A DNA stretch of 64,000 bases from Chitinophagales bacterium (GCA_026936105.1 JAIXKI010000001.1:63162-127161), one strand, 5' to 3'. Positions 54,149 through 63,170 are shown, numbered from the stretch's first letter. Notes: generated by a model from the letters alone, not told the origin. Made by a program: numbers and translations.

Positions 54149-56074
54149 TTATTCCGGCTTAGCTTCTTCGTTGTTTTCGCCGCTTTCCATTTTCTTCTTC
54201 AGATCTGCCAGGATGCCCAGATCACCAAGCGTTGCTTTCTCCACTTTACTCTGCATGCTTTTTACTGCTTTGCGAGTCTTCTCCGCTTCTGTACGGGCTT
54301 CTTTTTTCGCAGCATCTTTTTCATCAACCTTGGTCTGTTCCCAAATACGGGTGTGTGAAAGAACGATCCTCTTTTCATTACGGTCAAACTCGATCACCAT
54401 GAACTGGGCGGTCTCGTCAGCGCCGATACTCTTTCCATCTTCTTTGGTAAGATGGCGGTTGGGGGCAAAGCCTTCCAGTCCGTAAGGAAGTTGAACAATA
54501 GCGCCTTTATCATCTCTGCGGCTTACCGTCCCTTCATGAATGGAACCGATGGCAAAAGTCTCCTGTAATGTATTCCATGGATCTTCTTCCAGTTGTTTAT
54601 GTCCCAGTTGAAGTTTGCGGTTTTCTTTATCAATACCGAGGATCACCACATCAATATTCTGACCTACCTTGGTATAATCACCGGGGTGATTGAATCGCTT
54701 CAACCAACTCAGATCGCTGATATGGATCATACCGCCGATACCTGAAGTCAATTCTACAAACACACCATAATTGGTAATATTTTTCACCAATCCTGTATGA
54801 CGGCTTCCAACAGGAAATCTTTCTTCAATATCACTCCATGGATCAGGAGTCAATTGCTTGATGGAAAGACTCATCTTCCTGTTTTCCTTATCCAGGGTTA
54901 CGATCTTAGCTTCATGCTCATCACCCAGCTTGAAGAATTCTTTTGCATTGATCGGTGTGTTTGCCCAGGTGATCTCTGATACGTGAACCAATCCTTCCAC
55001 TCCCGGAAGTATTTCCAGGAACGCACCGTAATCTTCAATGTTGACCACTTTACCTTTTATTAGATTTCCTTCAGCAATGGTCTCAGGCAGCACATCCCAT
55101 GGATGCGGGGTCAGTTGTTTCAAACCCAGGCTGATCCTTCTTTTCTCGTCATCAAAATCCAATACCACCACATTGAGTTTCTGATCCAGCTTCAATACTT
55201 CTGAAGGATGGGAGATACGTCCCCAAGAAATATCTGTGATGTACAATAAACCGTCTAATCCGCCCAAATCCATGAAAGCACCGAAATCGGTAATATTCTT
55301 CACCGTTCCTTCCAGCACCTGTCCTTTTTCCAGCTTGCTCATGATCTCGGCACGCTGAGCTTCAATATCGCTTTCGATAAGCGCCTTATGAGATACCACG
55401 GCATTTTTGATGGCTTCATTGATCTTCACCACCTTAAATTCCATGGTCTTTCCGACAAACTGATCATAATCTGTTACCGGCTTCACATCAATCTGAGAAC
55501 CCGGAAGGAAAGTTTCCATTCCGAATACATCAACAATCAATCCGCCTTTGGTCTTTGAGGTCACAGTTCCCGTAACAACTTCTCCGGACTTATGCACTTC
55601 AACAATTTTTTCCCATGCTCGGGTGATCCTTGCCTGTTTACGGCTAAGATTCAAATGCCCTTCCCTATCCTCTTTTTCTATCACCAGCACTTCTACTTCA
55701 TCTCCAATTTTCAGATCGGGTAAGTCCCGGAATTCATTCAATGATACCAGTCCGTCACTTTTAAAACCGATGTTGAGTACAACGTCGGTTTTGGTAAGAC
55801 CCACAACGGTGCCATTGATCATTTCGCCATCATTGATTTGAACAAAAGTTTTTTCATAGATGTGGTCATAGTTTTCTTTTTCCGCCTGGTTGTAAACTGT
55901 TACGTTTCTTTTGTCCAGACTCCAGTCAAAATCGTCATGAGCGCTTACAAGCTCAGCAGGGGCTGCTTGCACGGGTTCATTTGTTGTCGCTGTAGTTGCC
56001 TCTTCCTGTGGTTCGGAACCGGCAGACTCCTGTGCATCAGCGTTTAAATTTTTAAAAATTAAATTATTCAACAT
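54149..56074 (-). CDS. rpsA: 30S ribosomal protein S1
   Basis: 641 aa. Six S1 RNA-binding domains can be traced from about residue 75: GEMINGTVVGLTKTDVVLNIG, GEVVTGTVTSKTKGGLIVDVFG, GQVLEGTVKNITDFGAFMDLGG, GNLIKGKVVNIEDYGAFLEI, GSRHTGLVKNITNYGVFVEL and GSIHEGTVSRRDDKGAIVQL. An acidic N-terminal extension (~60 residues, AQESAGSEPQEEATTATTNEPV) and a basic/coiled C-terminus (KKEARTEAEKTRKAVKSM) frame them. It recruits mRNA to the 30S subunit, particularly important where SD pairing is weak. Own promoter and leader hairpin upstream. Confidence 0.97.
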   Translation of the reverse strand: MLNNLIFKNLNADAQESAGSEPQEEATTATTNEPVQAAPAELVSAHDDFDWSLDKRNVTVYNQAEKENYDHIYEKTFVQINDGEMINGTVVGLTKTDVVLNIGFKSDGLVSLNEFRDLPDLKIGDEVEVLVIEKEDREGHLNLSRKQARITRAWEKIVEVHKSGEVVTGTVTSKTKGGLIVDVFGMETFLPGSQIDVKPVTDYDQFVGKTMEFKVVKINEAIKNAVVSHKALIESDIEAQRAEIMSKLEKGQVLEGTVKNITDFGAFMDLGGLDGLLYITDISWGRISHPSEVLKLDQKLNVVVLDFDDEKRRISLGLKQLTPHPWDVLPETIAEGNLIKGKVVNIEDYGAFLEILPGVEGLVHVSEITWANTPINAKEFFKLGDEHEAKIVTLDKENRKMSLSIKQLTPDPWSDIEERFPVGSRHTGLVKNITNYGVFVELTSGIGGMIHISDLSWLKRFNHPGDYTKVGQNIDVVILGIDKENRKLQLGHKQLEEDPWNTLQETFAIGSIHEGTVSRRDDKGAIVQLPYGLEGFAPNRHLTKEDGKSIGADETAQFMVIEFDRNEKRIVLSHTRIWEQTKVDEKDAAKKEARTEAEKTRKAVKSMQSKVEKATLGDLGILADLKKKMESGENNEEAKPE

Positions 56075-56082
56075 GTTTTAAT

Positions 56083-56118
56083 AACCCGAAGGGTTTAAAA
56101 TTCGGGGCAGCAAAGATA
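56083..56118 (-). promoter_or_regulatory. rpsA promoter and leader hairpin
   Basis: TATCTTTG box at 56118-56111 on the minus strand; the ~33-nt leader holds AACCC-TTC-GGGTT (56095-56083), a compact hairpin just upstream of the start codon. Confidence 0.5.
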
Positions 56119-56293
56119 GTATTTTAAAGCCGGAGTCATGAAAGGGAATCGGATTCTTTTTTGCAAATACCACGGGAGAAGGAGATCCTGAAATTGACTG
56201 TCAGACAGGCGCTTACAAACCCTTAACTCTATTTAAAGGCCAGGGATTTGCCAATACTTGGGCAGAGTTCTTTATATTCACCCAAAAAACTGA

Positions 56294-57256
56294 TTGTACC
56301 GGATTTTAAAACCCCTGGTTCGACTTGCCATGATGATCTTTTGCCGGAAGATCATCATCAACCGGCCTGAAGCACTGAATGAAAAAGGTCCGCTGCTGCT
56401 TGCCTGCAATCATCCCAATTCATTTCTCGATGCAGTCATCCTAAATACCCTGTTCAAACAACTTGTCTGGTCATTGGCAAGAGGTGATGCTTTTAAAAAA
56501 CCGTTTTATTCCAAGACACTTACCAGGTTAAAAATACTTCCGGTCTATCGCACCAGTGAAGGCGTGGAAAATCTTGGCATCAATTACGAAACTTTTAAAG
56601 AATGTGAAAAAATTTTTTATAAAAAAGGAATTGTCCTGATCTTCAGTGAAGGGAAATGCATCAATGAATGGCATCTTCGCCCGTTAAAAAAAGGAACGGC
56701 AAGACTGGCCGTAGGATGCTGGGAAGAAAATATTCCTTTAAAAGTTTTACCGGTAGGGATTAATTACAGTTCATTCAGAAGATTTGGTAAGAATATTTTT
56801 CTAAATTTTGGCACCCCGATCACTCAAAATGATCTGGACTGGAATACTTCGGACGGTCAACGCCATCTGGCATTCAACTCAAACCTTAAAAGCCAGTTGC
56901 AGCAGATAGTCTTTGAGATAGAAAAAAATGATAAGGAAAAACAAAAAGAGTTGCTGGAGAAAAAACCTTCCTTCATAAAGAAAATTCTTTTGGCAATACC
57001 TGCTTTGGCCGGATGGTTGATTCATGCCCCGCTGTATATTCCGGTAAAGAAATTCGTGATCCGAAAAACAAAAAACAATGATCACTTCGATTCTATTGTT
57101 ATCGGGTTATTGCTTTTTACGTATCCTGTTTATCTCCTGATAATAACGATCCTGCTCTTTATTATTCTGAAAAGTTATTGGATCTTTCTCCTGCTTTTGG
57201 CGTTTCCTTTTATGGCGTGGAGTTATGTGCAGGTGAAGGGGCAATTGGACAGATAA
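56294..57256 (+). CDS. Glycerol/lysophospholipid acyltransferase with C-terminal helices
   Basis: 320 aa from TTG 56294, chosen because YRILKPLVRLAMMIFCRKIIINRPEAL matches the expected N-terminus; the first ATG (56330) would remove it, and a stop lies directly upstream. Catalytic block CNHPNSFLDAVIL places H40 and D46 five residues apart (HX5D), a spacing seen in a PlsC-like subgroup; SEGKCINEWHLRPLKKGTARLAV is the second block. Two transmembrane helices (LLLFTYPVYLLIITILLFIIL, YWIFLLLLAFPFMAW) end the protein. Confidence 0.8.
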   Translation: MYRILKPLVRLAMMIFCRKIIINRPEALNEKGPLLLACNHPNSFLDAVILNTLFKQLVWSLARGDAFKKPFYSKTLTRLKILPVYRTSEGVENLGINYETFKECEKIFYKKGIVLIFSEGKCINEWHLRPLKKGTARLAVGCWEENIPLKVLPVGINYSSFRRFGKNIFLNFGTPITQNDLDWNTSDGQRHLAFNSNLKSQLQQIVFEIEKNDKEKQKELLEKKPSFIKKILLAIPALAGWLIHAPLYIPVKKFVIRKTKNNDHFDSIVIGLLLFTYPVYLLIITILLFIILKSYWIFLLLLAFPFMAWSYVQVKGQLDR

Positions 57257-57344
57257 CTTCTAAGGAAAAACCGCTTCTTAAGTGAAAACAACTTTCACCA
57301 TAAAATCGTAATCAATCCTCATACTTTAGACATAGAAATCATTT

Positions 57345-57649
57345 TTATCTTAGGCAACTTTTTTTACTAACACTTTGCTTCCTGTCTGAGGCTTTTGAGA
57401 TACCCCTAAGATTCCCCAGTGCTACCAGCATTAGTCCAAATGGTTTGCCTGATATTTTATCATCTTTTACTTTACCTGTATCCATTTCTAAAACAGGCAA
57501 TGCTCTACCCACAATAGTCATCTTTTCTTTTAATGGCGAATCGAAGAAGGCAGAAACTGAAGAGTATATCCATGTTTATCCATAATATCGCCTATCACTG
57601 AAGAATAAAGCTGCCTTTGCATAATGTAAAATATCTCATTCTCATTACT
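57345..57649 (-). pseudogene. RraA-like gene, frameshifted and truncated
   Basis: Two overlapping frames read as one protein: (1) from ~57649, NENEIFYIMQRQLYSSVIGDIMDKHG then YTLQFLPSSIRH and a stop; (2) one base out of register, LKEKMTIVGRALPVLEMDTG then KVKDDKISGKPFGLMLVALGNL. The join near 57525-57535 (H-LKEKM) is explained by loss of one T. The order LY..VI.D.MD..G...QFLP..IR then VGRA..V then PFGLM is that of RraA/demethylmenaquinone methyltransferase-like proteins, which are much longer (~160-230 aa or more). No complete reading frame remains. Last gene of the IS-split operon. Confidence 0.5.
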
Positions 57650-57701
57650 GTTTTTTCTCTACATATTTTAAAATTGTGATTGAACTTAGTGATATTCTCG
57701 T

Positions 57702-58790
57702 TTAAAATAAGTCTGCAATAGGAAGGCCAACAGGATGTTCTGTTTCGAATTTATACCCTAATATCTTTGCTATTGTCCCTGCAATCTGAGCATTGAAAAG
57801 TTCAGGACCATTTTCTACTTCTCCGGTTTTAATCATACCAGGAACTAAAACAGCCAGCCAGGTCTCATTCGTGTGATTCTCTGATGGGGGAACATCTGGT
57901 CCATGACCAACCCACCTTTCACCTAATCCCCTCCCATGATCAACTGCAATAAATAGAGCAGTTTTGTTCTTGTATTGAGGCAATTTCTGAATATATTCCC
58001 ATAAATCCTGAATCATATTATCGAAGAAAAATATTTTATCAAGGTACTTTGGATAATTCCCATCATGTGCCATATCATCAGTCCAGGCAAAACCAATACT
58101 CAATACTTTGGGTTGGTGTTGGCGAACATATTCTTTAGCATGCAAATAGGTAATATAATCCGGTCTGGCTTGTTCTGTTGTATGATATTTTTTTTGAAGG
58201 CTGTTTAAAGTCTTTTGCAGGAACGATAAATCTTCAGAATTGACATCGTCATATCCCGCATTTATAAAAAAAGTGCTTCTTTGTTTATTCAAAAAACCAT
58301 TAGCTCTGTCCCATGAGGCAAAGGAAGCAACTTTGCCTTTAAATTTATTTTGTTTGTCTAAAAACTCAAAAACATTTGTGTTTTTATTATAAACCAGATC
58401 ATTGGTTTTAAAGGACGTATCTACATATCCGGTAAATATTTCTGCGTACCCGGGATAAGAATATCTTATTTTGTTACGAACAGAGAATCTACTCCCAAGG
58501 TTTCTGTTTCCATAAAGCCTGCCTTCTTTTGCAATTGTATTCCAAAGAAAGGGAAGTAACTTTTCACGCCTTTTGTTTAAATCATTATCCCAAAACTTCT
58601 CAATCAGTCTATCTGCGTCACTATTTCCATATTTTTTACCGAACAGAAGCATGGAATCTGCTCCGTTGAATATCTCTTGCCACCGGCATCCATCTATCGT
58701 TATTAAAATAACGTTTTCTACCTTCGAATTTTCCTGACTGAGGCAACTAATACTTACAAAAAGCAAAGAAGAAAAGAATAAACTTCGCAT
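57702..58790 (-). CDS. Exported alkaline-phosphatase-superfamily enzyme
   Basis: 362 aa from ATG 58790 (MRSLFFSSLLFVSISCLSQ, a signal peptide). A longer reading from ATG 58814 exists only because the IS end supplies that ATG. Type I phosphodiesterase/phosphatase-like motifs: VILITIDGCRWQEIFNGAD (metal Asp), RYSYPGYAEIFTGY (nucleophile region, Ser where NPPs have Thr), FAWTDDMAHDGNYPKYL and FIAVDHGRGLGERWVGHGPDVP (metal ligands). Substrate unknown; sulfatase or phosphodiesterase activity are both possible. Before the IS insertion it followed the cytochrome gene by 31 nt. Confidence 0.82.
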   Translation of the reverse strand: MRSLFFSSLLFVSISCLSQENSKVENVILITIDGCRWQEIFNGADSMLLFGKKYGNSDADRLIEKFWDNDLNKRREKLLPFLWNTIAKEGRLYGNRNLGSRFSVRNKIRYSYPGYAEIFTGYVDTSFKTNDLVYNKNTNVFEFLDKQNKFKGKVASFASWDRANGFLNKQRSTFFINAGYDDVNSEDLSFLQKTLNSLQKKYHTTEQARPDYITYLHAKEYVRQHQPKVLSIGFAWTDDMAHDGNYPKYLDKIFFFDNMIQDLWEYIQKLPQYKNKTALFIAVDHGRGLGERWVGHGPDVPPSENHTNETWLAVLVPGMIKTGEVENGPELFNAQIAGTIAKILGYKFETEHPVGLPIADLF

Positions 58791-58802
58791 AAACAATAAT
58801 AT

Positions 58803-58811
58803 ATTTAATTT
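58803..58811. repeat. Target-site duplication, left copy
   Basis: ATTTAATTT, identical to 60228-60236, directly abutting the left inverted repeat of the IS4-family element. Confidence 0.85.
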
Positions 58812-58846
58812 CATTATTGTCCGACTAAAATCGGGTTAAAAAACCC

Positions 58847-58873
58847 TGTAATCCTTTACTGGTAAAGATTACA
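58847..58873 (-). terminator. Hairpin at the IS downstream end
   Basis: TGTAATC..TTTAC / GTAAA.GATTACA stem about 50 nt after the transposase stop. No long T-tract follows, so it is a likely attenuator or mRNA 3' end rather than a classical terminator. Confidence 0.4.
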
Positions 58874-58922
58874 AGGTTAAAATCACTGATGTCAAAATCA
58901 GGGGTAGTACCCCCACTCATTT

Positions 58923-60128
58923 TCATGTAGCAAAAAGGTCTGGCGTGTTATATGTTTTCCTCCATGCTTTATACGTGTCTTTGATAAATGCTAACAACTC
59001 AACATAGCTGGTAAGATGCAGCCGGATTACAGTTATCATATTACCAAATGATTTTTTTGTAGCCGCTTTCTTTCTGATAACGACCATCAGTAATTGCGCT
59101 ATCAATACACAATACACCTGCATCTTAATAGCATTCGTACTCTCCCCCCAGAAGTATCGCAGCGGAAAGTTTTGTTTTATCTGCTTAAACAACAACTCTA
59201 TCATCCATCGGTTCTTATATATTGTTGCCACCTGAGTAGCCGGTAATGTAAAATTGTTGGAAACAAATACATATACCTTTCCTTCTTCCGTCTTAAAGGT
59301 GATACGCCTGAGTTTTAGCCTTTGTACCACAACTCCGCTTTGCTTTACTGCTACTGTTATCAGTTGCTCTTTGAGCACTCCTTTCACATTCTTCTTTCTG
59401 GTTCTGTCAACTAATACTTTGGTTACATGATAGTCTGCATTATCCTTCATTCGGGTCACAAACCATACTTTCTGTGCAGACCATTTGGCAAACTGTTGAT
59501 ATACCGTGTATGCTTTATCAAATACCAGCCAACTGTTAGTTTGTAGTTTCAATTGATAGAGAAACCTACGGTCATGCTCTCTGGCTGCTGTCATGCGTAC
59601 AAATTCTGTAACTCCGCTAAATGCATCCATCAGGGCATGTACTTTAATGCCCCCTTTCTTCTTGCTCCCATCCAGTCGGTTCCTGCCCACTCCCTGCAAT
59701 AGATCGCTGAACAACCGGATGGTCGTACTATCAATGATTTTTAGATTGCGAATACTTAATCCCTTTAATCGGCTGTCCGAGATAAAACTATGATATTGCT
59801 TTAGCAATCCATAGTATATCGTTTCAAAAACCAAATAGCTTCTTTTGGTATTAGCATCCGATAAAGTACTTCTTGCCGGAGCTTTATCAAAGCCCAAATG
59901 AATCAGCTTTCCCTCACAGGCCAGAAGACCTTCACACATCTCCCTAAGCCCGTTACAGTAACTTAATACGCCATAAAGAAGACTTGTCAAATGTACTCGC
60001 AGGGGCAATCGCTTATAATACCGATTTGCATTATGCTTTTTGTTAGCATTACTTATCAAAGAACTAGGTATTACCTCTAATATTTGTGATAATACCGGCT
60101 GTCCGACAAACTTTTTATCTTCGCTCAT
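58923..60128 (-). CDS. IS4-family transposase
   Basis: 401 aa DDE transposase. Catalytic residues: D133 in KIIDSTTIRLF, D204 in WLVFDKAYTVY, and E311 in the YREK signature (Y304, R307, E311, K318 in IYKNRWMIELLFKQIKQNF), with exact Y-x2-R-x3-E-x6-K spacing. The N-terminal DUF4372-like domain (FVGQPVLSQILEVIPSSLI, RSTLSDANTKRSYLVFETIYYGLL) is intact. ATG 60128 lies 26 nt after a TAGGTTTG box at 60161-60154. No frameshift or stop, so the element can be autonomous. Confidence 0.95.
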   Translation of the reverse strand: MSEDKKFVGQPVLSQILEVIPSSLISNANKKHNANRYYKRLPLRVHLTSLLYGVLSYCNGLREMCEGLLACEGKLIHLGFDKAPARSTLSDANTKRSYLVFETIYYGLLKQYHSFISDSRLKGLSIRNLKIIDSTTIRLFSDLLQGVGRNRLDGSKKKGGIKVHALMDAFSGVTEFVRMTAAREHDRRFLYQLKLQTNSWLVFDKAYTVYQQFAKWSAQKVWFVTRMKDNADYHVTKVLVDRTRKKNVKGVLKEQLITVAVKQSGVVVQRLKLRRITFKTEEGKVYVFVSNNFTLPATQVATIYKNRWMIELLFKQIKQNFPLRYFWGESTNAIKMQVYCVLIAQLLMVVIRKKAATKKSFGNMITVIRLHLTSYVELLAFIKDTYKAWRKTYNTPDLFAT

Positions 60129-60153
60129 TAGTTAGCTTTTTTGTTTTGCAACT

Positions 60154-60187
60154 CAAACCTAACTATTCGGCGGTTCTTCGGAACCGC
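60154..60187 (-). promoter_or_regulatory. IS promoter box with adjacent hairpin
   Basis: TAGGTTTG (60161-60154) for the transposase. Immediately upstream, GCGGTTC-TTCG-GAACCGC (60170-60187) with T5 on the plus strand overlaps the -33 region; it would terminate rightward transcription and would fold in read-through mRNA. Confidence 0.5.
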
Positions 60188-60227
60188 TTTTTATCTTCTA
60201 TTCACTAATTTTAGTCGGACAATAGTG

Positions 60228-60236
60228 ATTTAATTT
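60228..60236. repeat. Target-site duplication, right copy
   Basis: ATTTAATTT abutting the right inverted repeat; matches 58803-58811 exactly. Confidence 0.85.
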
Positions 60237-60246
60237 AGACTTAGAT

Positions 60247-63138
60247 TCATTTTCCTGTTAATAAATACAATGAGATATCTGCTATATCCTGTTCTGAAAT
60301 GCCCATAACGCCAGGGTCGGGCATCAGGCTTTTTTCCTGTTTTTGTCTTTTTGAGATTGTGGATTTTCCTATTGTATGATTTTGACCGGAAATATCTTTT
60401 ATAATTACATTTTGTGCATTCTCACTTATTAAAAAGCCAAAATAAGAATTTCCATCTTTAGTATTAATTAATAAAGGTTCATAGCCTACCATGATAGAAG
60501 CACTTGGATTTATAATCGCTTCTAATAAATTCTCCCGATCAAACTTTGTTCTTATGTTTGTTAAATCAGGCCCAATTGAAGCACCTGATTGTCCCATTCG
60601 GTGACAAGAGGCACAATGCGATGCAAAAAGCGATTTTCCCCTGGATAGATCTCCCTTCATTTGTTCAATATCCTCTACAGTATATTTCTTCTGAACTTCT
60701 GATCGCTTAAAATATTTCTCCGCCTGAACCCTGACTGCCATACTAGGATTTAGAAAAATATATTTCCCTAATAATGACTTCAATTCTGACGGAAATTTAT
60801 TCTCAGCAATTGACCCAACCAAAAGTTGACCTCCTATTGAATCTAATGCTGTTTGCTTTAAGATATCTTCGCGTACAGCAAGAGGAAGGTGTTCATCCTG
60901 AATTGATTGTATTTTAATTTTGACAGCAGTCATCTTTTTTTCATAAGTAGTTTTGATCTTTAATTTACTCCAATCCAAAAATGCATACCAATCATTGCTC
61001 TGCCTGAAAGAAAGCCAGTAAGTAGCATCATCGGCTATATCGTTCATGGAACTTTTACTTAGTGACATCATGCTTTCCGCGGCCTTCTTAGAATTTATAA
61101 ATCCGATGGCCATAACTGCCTCCTTTCTGTCGGACTCACTCAAGGATGAATCAGTAGCCCGCTTCACCAAATCAGGTAATGCACCTTCCGGGTGTAGAAC
61201 CCATGCAAATTTGCTCATTCTGTCATCCCAACTTCCCGCGTCCCTTTTTGCAGCTAAAAGTTCTTTCAACAGAGGATAAACCTCTTCCTCTTGCCCTTTT
61301 AGTGCATCAGCCAGAGCATTAAGATACCAACGATCGCTACCATCATATTGCTTGCATAATTCCAGAAGAATCGGTTTAGTCTGTGTAAAAGGCAGATCTC
61401 TCAGTGCTACCGCAACTTCTCTTCTTACAAAAGAAGAAGTATCATCCTGTAGTTGAACAGCAAATGGAATAATATTCGGAACTACTTCTCTTAACGCCCG
61501 AAAGGCAGTTGCTCTTACCTCTTCACTTGCATTGGACAACTGGGATTTAACAATTTCTATTCCTTTTGTTCCTGTTCGGGATAACAACCATATTGCGCGA
61601 GCTCTTACGTAAGGATTTTCGTCTTTTAATAACGCTTGGACAGGTTCGATGGCAGCTTCTCTCTGTTGCAATAATGCCAGGAGCGCCATATATCGAACAT
61701 TGATTGCAGGATTTTTAAAGGCTTCTATTTGACCCTCGGTGGTGGAGAAATCTAATTTTGGTGAATGAAGCCGTTTATTTTTAGGTGTAACCCGGTAAAT
61801 CCTGCCAATACCGAGCCTATCCTGCATTTGATCTCCTCCCACAATACCATCATACCAGTCGGCTATGTATATAGCCCCATCAGTACCTATAGCAACATCG
61901 CTGGGCCGAAACCATTTTTCTTTTTGGGTGTCACTTACACTTTCATCCCACATATACATTACATTATCTTCCTTAAGTGTAGTAATAAAGTTCACTCTTT
62001 TTCCCGAAAGCAAACCTGATAATGACCGATAAGGATAATATCCAAATATTATATTCCGACCTGCGTCAGCGCTTAATAACAATCCGCGATATTTTTCTCC
62101 GAGTCCATCGCCTTCATTCAACACAATCCCAGTTGGAGCACCTGCACCAGTCCTGTCTCCGGCAGGCATTATGCCCGGGTCGTCCTGATGCCATTGTGCA
62201 GTAAATAAGTCCTGTCCTGGCCGCTGATCAGCCTGCCAGGTACGGGTACCGTCATTACTAAAAAAACCTGCATTTGCTCCTTCAGGGAACCAGGCCACAC
62301 GACATGCAGCTACCTCATCATCATTATCATTTTGCCAGAAATTACCATAGGAATCTTGTGTAAATTCATAGGAATTGCGAAAATTATGTCCAATCACTTT
62401 TAAACCGGTACCATCAGGGTTAATCCGCAACGCCAATCCTCCAACCCAAACTTTTCCATCATCGCTTTTCAAATTCCCTTCGTTTGTTTTATGTTTATTA
62501 AATTTACTCCATCCAGCCCCCCCGTTGTATACACTCCCTGACCTTAAAGTCCACCCACTCTTGTCCGTGACAATATGAGGGCCGGCATTTCCGTCGTTAA
62601 AATATAAGTTACCATCTACTCCGCCAAATAAGGCATGTAATCCATGGTCATGATTTTTTCCTCCAAAACCGGTCAGGAAGATTTCTTTCTTATCTGGTTT
62701 ATCATCTCCATCTTCATCGGTATAAACAATGAGATTGGGGGAACATGAAACAAATACTTTATTACCAATTACGGCAATGCCCAGAGGCGCAACCAGATCC
62801 TTGTCTTGTACAAATACTTTTGAAGAATCGGCAATCCCATCGTTATTCGTATCCTCAAGAATTACGACTCTGTCACCATTCGAATGATACAGAAACTTTG
62901 TTGAATCATTCCTAAAATTGCGATAATCAACTGCTTCTACTACCCACACTCTTCCTTTTGCATCTATATCCATATTAGTAGGGTTGTAGAAAAGTGGAGA
63001 TTCTGCCCATAAATTAATTTCTAAATCATCCGGGAGAAAAAAAGGAATATCTGTTGCTACTCCTGATTTAGGAGAATTACATGAAATCAATAATATTATT
63101 TCCCAGATAAGAATTATTAAGGTGGATAGTTTTTTCAT
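60247..63138 (-). CDS. PVC-type cytochrome c lipoprotein with beta-propeller and HEAT repeats
   Basis: 963 aa. Lipobox LLISC (C20) predicts an envelope lipoprotein. Residues ~35-430 form a sugar-dehydrogenase-like beta-propeller (DIDAKGRVWVVEAVDYRNF, GNLYFNDGNAGPHI, PSDVAIGTDGAIYIADWYDGIVGG); ~455-790 are HEAT repeats; a single-heme cytochrome c ends the protein, with C842-A-S-C845-H846 and a likely distal Met near 939. Such proteins, first noted in Planctomycetes and Verrucomicrobia, are linked to polysaccharide or sugar oxidation, but substrates are mostly unknown. It follows the FG-GAP gene by 32 nt. Confidence 0.9.
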   Translation of the reverse strand: MKKLSTLIILIWEIILLISCNSPKSGVATDIPFFLPDDLEINLWAESPLFYNPTNMDIDAKGRVWVVEAVDYRNFRNDSTKFLYHSNGDRVVILEDTNNDGIADSSKVFVQDKDLVAPLGIAVIGNKVFVSCSPNLIVYTDEDGDDKPDKKEIFLTGFGGKNHDHGLHALFGGVDGNLYFNDGNAGPHIVTDKSGWTLRSGSVYNGGAGWSKFNKHKTNEGNLKSDDGKVWVGGLALRINPDGTGLKVIGHNFRNSYEFTQDSYGNFWQNDNDDEVAACRVAWFPEGANAGFFSNDGTRTWQADQRPGQDLFTAQWHQDDPGIMPAGDRTGAGAPTGIVLNEGDGLGEKYRGLLLSADAGRNIIFGYYPYRSLSGLLSGKRVNFITTLKEDNVMYMWDESVSDTQKEKWFRPSDVAIGTDGAIYIADWYDGIVGGDQMQDRLGIGRIYRVTPKNKRLHSPKLDFSTTEGQIEAFKNPAINVRYMALLALLQQREAAIEPVQALLKDENPYVRARAIWLLSRTGTKGIEIVKSQLSNASEEVRATAFRALREVVPNIIPFAVQLQDDTSSFVRREVAVALRDLPFTQTKPILLELCKQYDGSDRWYLNALADALKGQEEEVYPLLKELLAAKRDAGSWDDRMSKFAWVLHPEGALPDLVKRATDSSLSESDRKEAVMAIGFINSKKAAESMMSLSKSSMNDIADDATYWLSFRQSNDWYAFLDWSKLKIKTTYEKKMTAVKIKIQSIQDEHLPLAVREDILKQTALDSIGGQLLVGSIAENKFPSELKSLLGKYIFLNPSMAVRVQAEKYFKRSEVQKKYTVEDIEQMKGDLSRGKSLFASHCASCHRMGQSGASIGPDLTNIRTKFDRENLLEAIINPSASIMVGYEPLLINTKDGNSYFGFLISENAQNVIIKDISGQNHTIGKSTISKRQKQEKSLMPDPGVMGISEQDIADISLYLLTGK

Positions 63139-63170
63139 TTGTTAAAGAATTTAAGAAAAGAAATATTTGG

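Larger units (their letters stand above)
58812..60227 (-). mobile_element. Complete IS4-family insertion sequence (1,416 bp)
   Basis: Ends are 20-bp inverted repeats with one mismatch: CAyTATTGTCCGACTAAAAT at 58812-58831 and, inverted, at 60208-60227. A 9-bp duplication (ATTTAATTT) lies on both sides. One transposase gene fills it. Behind the transposase stop are three hairpins (58833-58846, 58847-58873, 58901-58913); near the other end is a GCGGTTC-TTCG-GAACCGC hairpin (60170-60187). Intact ends, duplication and ORF suggest a recent, possibly active insertion. Confidence 0.93.

Noticed and set aside
58791-58814. Longer N-terminus of the phosphatase-superfamily gene from ATG 58814
   Set aside because: That ATG belongs to the IS inverted repeat and the next codons are the target duplication; the signal peptide starts at ATG 58790.
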